NCBI GenBank assembly: GCA_028873695.1 | Contig: JAPPNU010000043.1 | Location: forward strand, 1 to 64,000 | Reading direction: 5' to 3' | From: Gemmatimonadota bacterium | Lineage (GTDB): Bacteria; Latescibacterota; UBA2968; GCA-2709665 | Length of the DNA stretch: 64,000 bases | In this document: positions 35,795-42,069 of the stretch, piece after piece | Layout of the letters: the number at the start of each line of letters is the position of its first letter | Position numbering within the stretch: position 1 is the first letter of the stretch | Notes under the pieces: model-generated | Database searches by the model: none | Seen by the model: the letters and a program-made list of their open reading frames with translations, nothing else | What the model was told of the DNA's origin: nothing | Program-made: the position numbers and the translations under genes

Positions 35795-37185
35795 GTGACT
35801 GGTTGCTCGCAAGAGTGCTTATTTGTCGATTCGTCTTCCTCCGACAGTCCAGCCGCCGCCTCCCGCACGTCAAGCTTGCCGGTGACTACATCGGCGATCA
35901 GGCGGGTGCGGTATTCTTGGATGAGGTCAATTTCCCGATTCTCGCGTTCGATGGAATGGGTTATTCGGTTCCACTGGGCATCAAGCCAGTTAACGATTGT
36001 TTCTTGCTCTTTACGTGGTGGCATCAACACTGGACACGATGAAATTGTATCCTGAGCAATGGTGGCCATAGTCACCATATTGGCTCGTGAAATGAGAAAA
36101 TGTCGGAAAACAAATGAGTTTAGTTGAATAACGAGGTACCGGGCGTTGACCTGACGACCGTCAGGCCTTGCCTGAACGAGATGGCACTCGAATACCGTAT
36201 CTGGCGAGCAATTCATGGCGATTGCTGACCGACCGGTACCCTCTAATTTCAGTGACGATCTCACAAAAAAGATGTCGCCATCTTGGACATTGAAGCGTCG
36301 AGATTCGTCTGGAGTGGTTTCTACACGCTGAAGGGTGGATGGGTCGACATCAAGACGTTCTCGGTAAACGTCGGCTACGTTGATCAAGGGCACGCCAGAC
36401 CCGAATTGATCCTTCTTCTTGAATATCCCGTTTTGGGTTGGCTCTGACAAGACAACTTTGAGTCTCGCGATCCTCCAGTGCTCCGGCACCTCTCCCAGCC
36501 ATTCCACTCCGGAGTCCTTATAGGCCGGGTAGGGCCAGCCCGTTCGGACGTCGATCTGGCCTGTAACGGCTTGGTGGATAATGGCCTGCTTCTGCTCCTC
36601 CAGCAGCGCAATCAGCTTCTGCTTGGCGCGGATGTAGCGCTTGATACGCCGGTCGGCGTGGTCAAGGAAGCGGACGATGGCGGCTTGTTCGGTGAGGGGT
36701 GGGAGTGGCAGGTACGAACGGGCGAGACTTTCGTAGTCTATGTTTTGGCCCTGACGAATACCTGTGACGAATAGCGACAGATTCTCGATGTACGGACGTG
36801 ATTTAAACACTCTGGCAAGATAAGCGTGGTGATCTGGAACACGTGGATATAGAATCGTGTATGCAGGGCTGATTATTCCTTGTTCTCGCGCAAACTCGAT
36901 ACCTCCCTGAAACGATCTCAAGCTAATTACAAAGTCGCCGACGCGTACAATCTTGAGCAATTCGAGATCCTTCAATGCAAGCACCGTGCGATTCTCGTAC
37001 TTCTCCTTTCGCACAACTCCTTTGGTCTGTGTAGCTGCCAGTAATGGCTCGTTAGGGAATCCCTTTTCGCTTCGCTGGACAAGAAGACTCTTCGTTCTCC
37101 TAAGATCCCAATGCTTGGGCACCTCCCCAAGCCAATCGACGCCGGTGTCCATATAGTCAGGATAGGAATTGAGATCGACCATCAT
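35791..37185 (-). CDS. hsdS: Type I restriction specificity subunit
   Basis: 464 residues with two target-recognition domains, each introduced by the same conserved element (DWLGEVPKHWDLRRTKSLL and EWLGEVPEHWRIARLKVVL). Each is followed by a helical spacer (LPPLTEQAAIVRFLDHADRRI and PPRKEQETIVNWLDAQWNRI). The two halves differ, so a bipartite asymmetric DNA site is expected. It overlaps the upstream GmrSD gene (start ATG at 37185, stop of the previous gene at 37182), showing co-translation. Ends inside palindrome A. Confidence 0.94.
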   Translation of the reverse strand: MMVDLNSYPDYMDTGVDWLGEVPKHWDLRRTKSLLVQRSEKGFPNEPLLAATQTKGVVRKEKYENRTVLALKDLELLKIVRVGDFVISLRSFQGGIEFAREQGIISPAYTILYPRVPDHHAYLARVFKSRPYIENLSLFVTGIRQGQNIDYESLARSYLPLPPLTEQAAIVRFLDHADRRIKRYIRAKQKLIALLEEQKQAIIHQAVTGQIDVRTGWPYPAYKDSGVEWLGEVPEHWRIARLKVVLSEPTQNGIFKKKDQFGSGVPLINVADVYRERLDVDPSTLQRVETTPDESRRFNVQDGDIFFVRSSLKLEGTGRSAIAMNCSPDTVFECHLVQARPDGRQVNARYLVIQLNSFVFRHFLISRANMVTMATIAQDTISSCPVLMPPRKEQETIVNWLDAQWNRITHSIERENREIDLIQEYRTRLIADVVTGKLDVREAAAGLSEEDESTNKHSCEQPVT

Positions 37186-39290
37186 AGGTCAGACTGTCCG
37201 TCGCCAATCTGGCTCTCAAAGGCCTGCCGTACGAGCCCTACTGCATAGGGCAGTTCTTCCACGGTGCGAAGTGAAGTTTCGGCAAACCCATTTCCCCATC
37301 GACCGAGGTTCGTCACATCTCTGGCCAAGCCACGTGGATCGTCTAGTTCGTGAAATGGTACGTTGATGGAAAGCAGTAGCCGACCCTTCTGTGGTATTAC
37401 ATCCACGAAGTTCGTCTCTGCCTTGTACGCAACATAAAGCTTCAGAATCTCCTCGCTGACGCAACGGTTGAGCGACAGGACCTCTTGGCGCAAGATGTCA
37501 AACACTGGCCGCATTGGGCTATTTTGAGTTAGATGCGGATGATCGTCTAACGAATAGTCAACGTTACGCCCAGTCTTAGGACGATAGGCTGAAAGTATGT
37601 CGTCCTGCAGCGTCGGTGACGCCCAAATGTTGACCGCTTCTGTAGAAAGTCGTTCCGCTCTTTCCCAAATGGCCGCTTCGTCCCAAGTATCCAGTTTGCC
37701 GAGACTGGAATTCAGCCGCAACGGGCTCTCTCGAAAACCGCCCGGCATGTCACGTTTCTCAGTAAAGGGACGATCACTGTACTCCGAATTATAGCCTGTT
37801 AGCGTCAGGTTGCCGAGTGTATGTAGCCACTTCTCCTGCACTTTTTCCCACTCAAGACCGAGGGCATTGCGCCACTCCACGGAAAGGTCCTCGTTCTGCG
37901 GCAGGATGTGTTCAATCGTGTAATCTTGCACCGGCACTGGCTCTTTGCGCCCATGGTTCTCAAGGTGTGCCAGCAAGTAGCTACGACGCGGGAAATTGTA
38001 TAGGTCGCGCACCTTGAGTTCACGCTCGAACTCTTCGTCACTGGGAAAACGTCGGTATGATGGAAGCGTCAGCAGGTGGGCCTGAATGCTTTCGAAATAT
38101 CGATCCTTTTTTAAGGCGCGTGCGAACGTGGCGAACGTCTTGTTCAAAGAATTCGTAGGGATCGCGCATACTGCACGCCGGAATACGTAAGCTTCGACGA
38201 GTCGCACTGCTAGGAGAAAATCGTCTTTCGATAGTTTGCCCACTGCGTAGTCGCCATAAAGCTCTAAGAGGAAAGGATAGGCTACGTCTACTTTCAGTTC
38301 GCGCAAATCTTGGAACGCTTTCGCTAGATCTTTATCTACTTCCTTGTCCAGCGCAATGGCACAATAATAGCCAGCGTACTTACGGATCTCACTTACGAGG
38401 TTCTCCATGCCTGACGTCACTATCTCGGGCGAACAAGCGTGAATCTTGAATCCGTCATAGACAGCCCGAATGTTTGGAATCTCACCGTCGTTTTTAATAG
38501 TCAGGTAGTGCCGCATAAATCCGTCGAACTGTGTACTGTAGGCCTCTTGTCCGAAAGCTACCTCCATCGGCCGCCAATAAGTATTGTATAAACGTGTCTG
38601 CTGATCAGAATCCAGACCCATAAGGACGTAGTTGCGGATCAGGTCGGCTTGACTTAATTCGCGACCGGTCGAATTCATGCTTTCGAAGATGAGCTGTGGA
38701 TTGTCCTGACCACGAGTGAGCGAGACGTCGACAATTGTCAGCTTCGCAAGTCCCTTGCACAACGGAATTAGATCGACCCCTAGCTCTTGGATCCTTTTCT
38801 CGAACAAAGCGAAGTTCTCCCTTATGCGGAACGAGGATTCGATCGGATCAGGCATTTGTTGAAGTATGGCGAGGAGGCTTTGTTTGTCCGTCTGTGTAAG
38901 TAGGAGTTTACAACTACGCTCACCGTCTTCGTCTGGATTGCGGAGGTAATTTCTGCGGAGCTTCCTGGCTGAGAAACCATCCATGGGCTCCTCGTTTCCG
39001 ACACGCCATGCCAGCGCTTCAAGAATGAGCATTACTGTCGTCAGTCGCTGCTGTCCGTCGATGACAAGTAGTGGCGAGTGGCTTGATACATGATAAAGGC
39101 CTTCCTGAATGTAGACAATGGAACCGGTGAAATGAGCCGAAATGGAATCATTGCTACCCGTACGCAAAATGTCCTCCCAAAGTTGTTTGCATTCCCTTTC
39201 CGTCCAACTGTAGGTTCGTTGATAGATTGGGATTACGAACTGGTCCGATTCCTTGAGGAATCTCAGAAAGTTGGCTTCGGTGGCTTTCAC
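37182..39290 (-). CDS. GmrSD-like type IV restriction enzyme (DUF262-DUF1524 fusion)
   Basis: 702 residues. The GmrS part (DUF262) has VIPIYQRTYSW, LLVIDGQQRLTTVML (DGQQR near 78) and IFESMNSTGRELSQADLIRN. The GmrD part (DUF1524, HNH type) has TIEHILPQN and LHTLGNLTLTGYNSEYSDRPF. Single-chain GmrSD enzymes cut glucosylated or otherwise modified phage DNA in a nucleotide-dependent way. The start is the GTG at 39290, overlapping the stop of an HsdM tail remnant (39289-39287) with GGGAG 9 nt upstream. Its place between hsdM sequence and hsdS combines type I and type IV restriction in one operon. Confidence 0.9.
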   Translation of the reverse strand: MKATEANFLRFLKESDQFVIPIYQRTYSWTERECKQLWEDILRTGSNDSISAHFTGSIVYIQEGLYHVSSHSPLLVIDGQQRLTTVMLILEALAWRVGNEEPMDGFSARKLRRNYLRNPDEDGERSCKLLLTQTDKQSLLAILQQMPDPIESSFRIRENFALFEKRIQELGVDLIPLCKGLAKLTIVDVSLTRGQDNPQLIFESMNSTGRELSQADLIRNYVLMGLDSDQQTRLYNTYWRPMEVAFGQEAYSTQFDGFMRHYLTIKNDGEIPNIRAVYDGFKIHACSPEIVTSGMENLVSEIRKYAGYYCAIALDKEVDKDLAKAFQDLRELKVDVAYPFLLELYGDYAVGKLSKDDFLLAVRLVEAYVFRRAVCAIPTNSLNKTFATFARALKKDRYFESIQAHLLTLPSYRRFPSDEEFERELKVRDLYNFPRRSYLLAHLENHGRKEPVPVQDYTIEHILPQNEDLSVEWRNALGLEWEKVQEKWLHTLGNLTLTGYNSEYSDRPFTEKRDMPGGFRESPLRLNSSLGKLDTWDEAAIWERAERLSTEAVNIWASPTLQDDILSAYRPKTGRNVDYSLDDHPHLTQNSPMRPVFDILRQEVLSLNRCVSEEILKLYVAYKAETNFVDVIPQKGRLLLSINVPFHELDDPRGLARDVTNLGRWGNGFAETSLRTVEELPYAVGLVRQAFESQIGDGQSDL

Positions 39291-39463
39291 GATGCACGTC
39301 TCCCTATTATATCTCGAAGCAGTCCTTCCGCCTCCTCTATTAGAGCCAGGATGTCGGCCCTGAACTGCTCCAACGTACGCATGGCCTCAGGTTTGTGGGA
39401 ATATCGCATGAAGCTGATCTCGTAACCGATTCTTGCGTTGTCCGTTTGGTACCAGGCGTCAGC
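39287..39463 (-). pseudogene. 3' remnant of a second hsdM
   Basis: The minus strand encodes ADAWYQTDNARIGYEISFMR and on through MRTLEQFRADILALIEEAEG to a TGA at 39289-39287. This matches residues about 600-652 of the complete HsdM at 42062 (ADAWYQADSVKVGYEISF). The rest of the gene is missing; upstream similarity stops near 39463. The stop codon overlaps the GTG start of gmrSD, so the fragment marks the original gene junction. Confidence 0.8.
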
Positions 39464-39544
39464 GCCAGACGCCGGACACTCGCGCCATCGGCAACCAATG
39501 GGTTTGAATTTGCCAGGACTTCGATGTGTTCTACAGGTTTTCGA

Positions 39545-39844
39545 CTATTGCGTCTCTTGAGGAAGCTTCGAAGAGAATTTCTGTCGCAAGGAATCTACAA
39601 ATGCTCGACTCTCCTCAAGCGATTGGTCAATCTCATTCTGATGATCGAAATAGTAAGCCAGTGCTGCGTACACATCCGCAAGAGTAATATCGTAGTCATT
39701 GGCGATTTCGTCAGCGCTCTTGCCCAGGCGCTCGTGCCAGATGACGATATTCTCCACGGCAATTCGACGACCTGCAATACGTGGTTTACCGCCTGAAATG
39801 CCCGGGGTGATCTCGATATGCTGATTCAGAGTTTCCGTTGTCAT
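39545..39844 (-). CDS. DUF433 antitoxin-like protein, copy 4
   Basis: 99 residues from the ATG at 39844 (GGAGG 8 nt upstream). A different DUF433 subtype: IEITPGISGGKPRIAGRRIA followed by ADEIANDYDITLADVYAAL, the common helix-turn-helix-like form with a longer tail. No DUF5615 gene follows, only the HsdM remnant; an orphan. Confidence 0.87.
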   Translation of the reverse strand: MTTETLNQHIEITPGISGGKPRIAGRRIAVENIVIWHERLGKSADEIANDYDITLADVYAALAYYFDHQNEIDQSLEESRAFVDSLRQKFSSKLPQETQ

Positions 39845-39893
39845 TTCCATTTCCTCCTTAGTTCAGCGCCCGTTGCGGCGTCAATGCAGACGC

Positions 39894-39917
39894 GGGCGAC
39901 CGGCCGGTCGCCCCTAC
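39894..39917. repeat. Palindrome, copy B
   Basis: GGGCGACCGG plus its reverse complement (39894-39913), then CTAC. Located 50 bp upstream of the DUF433 copy 4 start. Confidence 0.8.
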
Positions 39918-39950
39918 GGCCACGGGATCCTCACCATCCCAATCGGCAGC

Positions 39951-40006
39951 ATTCTCCGGGTCTTCAGACCATCCGGCCGGGTTGTCCGCGATGTATTGCC
40001 GAATCC
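39951..40006. repeat. 56-bp island repeat, copy 1
   Basis: Starts ATTCTCCGGGTCTTCAGACC and ends TATTGCCGAATCC; contains the hairpin GGTCT-TC-AGACC. The minus strand stays open and reads IRQYIADNPAGWSEDPENA, suggesting a duplicated gene end rather than non-coding DNA. Other copies: 40865 and 41013. Confidence 0.65.
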
Positions 40007-40025
40007 TGGTCAGTTTCCCTTCGGT

Positions 40026-40241
40026 TCAGTTGTCCGAACTGTCAGTTGGCCTGTCCTGTGTTGATTTGCGTATTCGTGCGGCCATTGCTTCCAGCACGGG
40101 GTCGGAATACCGCCTCGAATTAAACCATTCTACCCGTTCCTCAGCAGTCATGTTGGCGGTTTCGGCGGTAATGCGGGCGCGGGCCTGGCGCATGAATTCG
40201 ACACAGTCGAATTTCTTTCTGCGGCGGGTGTCTTCAGTCAT
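40026..40241 (-). CDS. Putative antitoxin of the PIN array, copy A
   Basis: 71 residues. Core KKFDCVEFMRQARARI, then MTAEERVEWFNSRRYSDPVL and a basic C-terminus; nearly the same as copies B and D. The ATG overlaps the stop of a PIN-tail remnant (ATGACTGA), the same junction as in the intact hsdM-PIN/copy D pair. Role as antitoxin is inferred from this coupling; the family is not named. Confidence 0.7.
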   Translation of the reverse strand: MTEDTRRRKKFDCVEFMRQARARITAETANMTAEERVEWFNSRRYSDPVLEAMAARIRKSTQDRPTDSSDN

Positions 40242-40310
40242 GGACGATTTCCTCCGGCGCGCGAATGTCGATGGCAGGGTATCCGTTCTGACGATTGACC
40301 TCGTTGCAGG
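40234..40310 (-). pseudogene. PIN-domain tail remnant before antitoxin copy A
   Basis: Minus strand reads NEVNRQNGYPAIDIRAPEEI then VHD and TGA, matching the last 23 residues of the PIN domain fused to HsdM. The rest of the PIN gene is absent. Confidence 0.75.
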
Positions 40311-40365
40311 CCACGCGCCGGAATCTTTCTATGCGGGATAAGGCTTCAGGCAGGGGATCAGGGGG

Positions 40366-40614
40366 TCAACCAAAAAGAGTCTCTCGTACTTCGCGTTTGG
40401 ACAGACCAAGAAACTCCGCTACGTCAGCAATGATTCCGTCGAGCGTCCCGACTCGCACATCCCGATGTCCCGGCACGGTCACGCTGTGGCGGTTGCCGTC
40501 GATTGTCAACGTCACAGTCATGTGGCTGCCTTTGGTTCGCGTCACGCGGTAGCCATAGTGACGCGTCAGCAGCTTGGCAACCTCGTTTCCTGCGAGGTCG
40601 CGGGGCAGTTTCAT
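40366..40614 (-). CDS. hicA: HicA-type mRNA interferase
   Basis: 82 residues with the double-stranded-RNA-binding-like fold of HicA and the active-site histidine in TKGSHMTVTL; it ends DGIIADVAEFLGLSKREV, typical for the family. Cleaves mRNA when not bound by HicB. Starts in an ATGA overlap with the upstream hicB. Confidence 0.9.
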   Translation of the reverse strand: MKLPRDLAGNEVAKLLTRHYGYRVTRTKGSHMTVTLTIDGNRHSVTVPGHRDVRVGTLDGIIADVAEFLGLSKREVRETLFG

Positions 40615-40823
40615 ACCGCGATTGCCTCCACTCTGACCAGATGAAGTCTGATCACTCGTGGCAGGTTCTCGTCGTCAAAATGACAACGCACCGCGTCTCG
40701 TACCATAGCCTTCAGGTCGTTCCAGTCTTCTCCCTGCGTGAAGATGCTGTGGCCGAGCGCTCTGGCGTCGTATCCGCCTTCAACCGCTTCAGTTACCTCG
40801 AAGATGATCTCGCTCTGTCTCAT
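40611..40823 (-). CDS. hicB: HicB-like antitoxin
   Basis: 70 residues from the ATG at 40823, with GGAGG 8 nt upstream. The partial RNase-H-like fold is recognisable (IIFEVTEAVEGGYDARALGH, then DWNDLKAMVRDAV). It is the short HicB form without a C-terminal DNA-binding domain. Precedes hicA with a 4-bp overlap. Confidence 0.85.
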   Translation of the reverse strand: MRQSEIIFEVTEAVEGGYDARALGHSIFTQGEDWNDLKAMVRDAVRCHFDDENLPRVIRLHLVRVEAIAV

Positions 40824-40864
40824 CTGTATATCCTCCATGTGTCTTGGCTATTCTTAGCGTCAGG

Positions 40865-40920
40865 ATTCTCCGGGTCTTCAGACCGTCCGGCCAGGTTATC
40901 CGCGATGTATTGCCGAATCC
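40865..40920. repeat. 56-bp island repeat, copy 2
   Basis: Close to copy 1, with the same length and GGTCTTCAGACC hairpin. Minus strand reads IRQYIADNLAGRSEDPENP. Lies just upstream of hicB. Confidence 0.65.
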
Positions 40921-40955
40921 GACACAATGTGGATTTGTTGCGGATTCACACATAC

Positions 40956-40979
40956 GGGCGACCGGCCGGTCGCCCCTAC
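40956..40979. repeat. Palindrome, copy C
   Basis: GGGCGACCGG plus its reverse complement (40956-40975), then CTAC. It sits between 56-bp repeat copies 2 and 3. Confidence 0.8.
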
Positions 40980-41012
40980 GTCCATGGGATCCTGGTCATC
41001 CCAAACGACAGA

Positions 41013-41068
41013 ATTCTCCCAGCCTTCCGACCATCTGGCCAGGCTACATGCGGTGTATCGCCGAATCC
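41013..41068. repeat. 56-bp island repeat, copy 3 (diverged)
   Basis: Same length and ends as copies 1 and 2 but with many substitutions. The hairpin is disrupted. Confidence 0.5.
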
Positions 41069-41170
41069 GCCGCCAGTTCACCATGTGTCGGAAGTTCCAG
41101 TTTCCCAGCACGTCGACCCCGGCCACGTTTGCCGAGGCCATATGCAGGGCATCGCTCTCCCCTGCGCTTC
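41065..41170 (-). pseudogene. PIN-domain internal fragment
   Basis: Minus strand reads DALHMASANVAGVDVLGNWN then FRHMVNWRRI, aligning with ADALHIAIATLAGADVLVSW of the HsdM-fused PIN domain, including two of its acidic active-site positions. Both ends are lost. Confidence 0.75.
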
Positions 41171-41184
41171 AGTTTCCCTTCGGT

Positions 41185-41400
41185 TCAGCCGTCGGAACTG
41201 TCAGTTGGCCTGTCCTGCGTCGATTTGCGGATCCGTGCGGCCATTGCTTCCAGCACGGGGTCGGAATACTGTTTGGAATTGAACCACTCCACCGTTTCCT
41301 CCGCAGTCATGCCGGCGATTTCGGCGGTTATGCGGGCGCGGGCCCGGCGCATAAATTCGACACAGTCGAAATTCTTTTTCTTTTGGGTGTCATCAGTCAT
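41185..41400 (-). CDS. Putative antitoxin of the PIN array, copy B
   Basis: 71 residues from the ATG at 41400 (MTDDTQKKKNFDCVEFMRRA). Differs from copies A and D at scattered positions. Its start overlaps the stop of a PIN tail (41393-41505). No complete toxin gene precedes it. Confidence 0.7.
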   Translation of the reverse strand: MTDDTQKKKNFDCVEFMRRARARITAEIAGMTAEETVEWFNSKQYSDPVLEAMAARIRKSTQDRPTDSSDG

Positions 41401-41505
41401 GGACAACTTCCTCCGGCGTGCGAATGTCAATAACGGGGTATCCGTTTTGACGGTTGACCTCGTTGTATGCTCTGATACGCCGCCAATTCACCATGTGCCT
41501 GAAAT
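41393..41505 (-). pseudogene. PIN-domain tail remnant before antitoxin copy B
   Basis: Minus strand reads FRHMVNWRRIRAYNEVNRQN and ends PEEVVHD-TGA. It covers the last roughly 37 residues of the PIN domain, with the toxin body missing. Confidence 0.78.
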
Positions 41506-41550
41506 TCCAACTTACGCCGAAAGCCTTCGTCCACTTCCCGGTCTTCATCA

Positions 41551-41793
41551 TCAATCGCCCTCGGCGCCGGATCGACCGCCGTCGCTTGCCCCATCGTCCT
41601 GCCAGGGTCGTACAACCCTGGACTTCGGAATGCGCGCGAAGTAGGGATCCTTGTCGACAGCCGCATTGAGCCGCAGGCGCCGCTCTTCAGGGGTCATTCC
41701 CGCCAGTTCCGCGTTGATCCTGTCCCGGACCTCGCGCGTCCACTTTACGCAGTCGAATTTCTCTCCGCTGCTCTCACGCTTCTTCATTTTCAT
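41551..41793 (-). CDS. Putative antitoxin of the PIN array, copy C (diverged)
   Basis: 80 residues with the same plan (GEKFDCVKWTREVRDRINAE, GMTPEERRLRLN) but a different C-terminus (IPKSRVVRPWQDDG). Preceded by a short PIN-tail remnant (PVDTRSPAEHE on the minus strand). Start ATG at 41793 or 41787. Confidence 0.6.
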   Translation of the reverse strand: MKMKKRESSGEKFDCVKWTREVRDRINAELAGMTPEERRLRLNAAVDKDPYFARIPKSRVVRPWQDDGASDGGRSGAEGD

Positions 41794-41853
41794 GCTCCGC
41801 CGGGCTGCGCGTGTCCACCGGGTGGAACCGATGCGCTTCAGTCTCGCTTCGGT

Positions 41854-42069
41854 TCAGCCGTCGGGATTGTCTGTTGCCCTGTCCTCATTCGATTTGCGTA
41901 TCCGCGCGGCCATTGCTTCCAGCACAGGGTCGGAATACCGTTTGGAATTGAACCACTCGACCATTTCCTCGGCAGTCATGCCGGCGATTTCGGCGGTAAT
42001 GCGGGCACGGGCCTGGCGCATGAATTCGACACAGTCGAATTTCTTTTTCTCTTGGGTGTACTCAGTCAT
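41854..42069 (-). CDS. Putative antitoxin coupled to HsdM-PIN, copy D
   Basis: 71 residues from the ATG at 42069, overlapping the hsdM-PIN stop (42064-42062) in the sequence ATGACTGA. Core KKFDCVEFMRQARARITAEI, MTAEEMVEWFNSKRYSDPVL. This is the only array member with a complete PIN domain upstream and should be its cognate partner. No DNA-binding motif is evident. Confidence 0.75.
   Translation of the reverse strand: MTEYTQEKKKFDCVEFMRQARARITAEIAGMTAEEMVEWFNSKRYSDPVLEAMAARIRKSNEDRATDNPDG

Noticed and set aside
39395..39796. Plus-strand frame of 133 codons around the DUF433 copy 4 gene
   Set aside because: The minus strand carries a good DUF433 gene and an HsdM tail; the plus frame is unsupported.
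39894..42000. CRISPR array, suggested by the repeated short elements
   Set aside because: Repeats are irregularly spaced, of several kinds, and partly coding; no uniform spacers and no cas genes.
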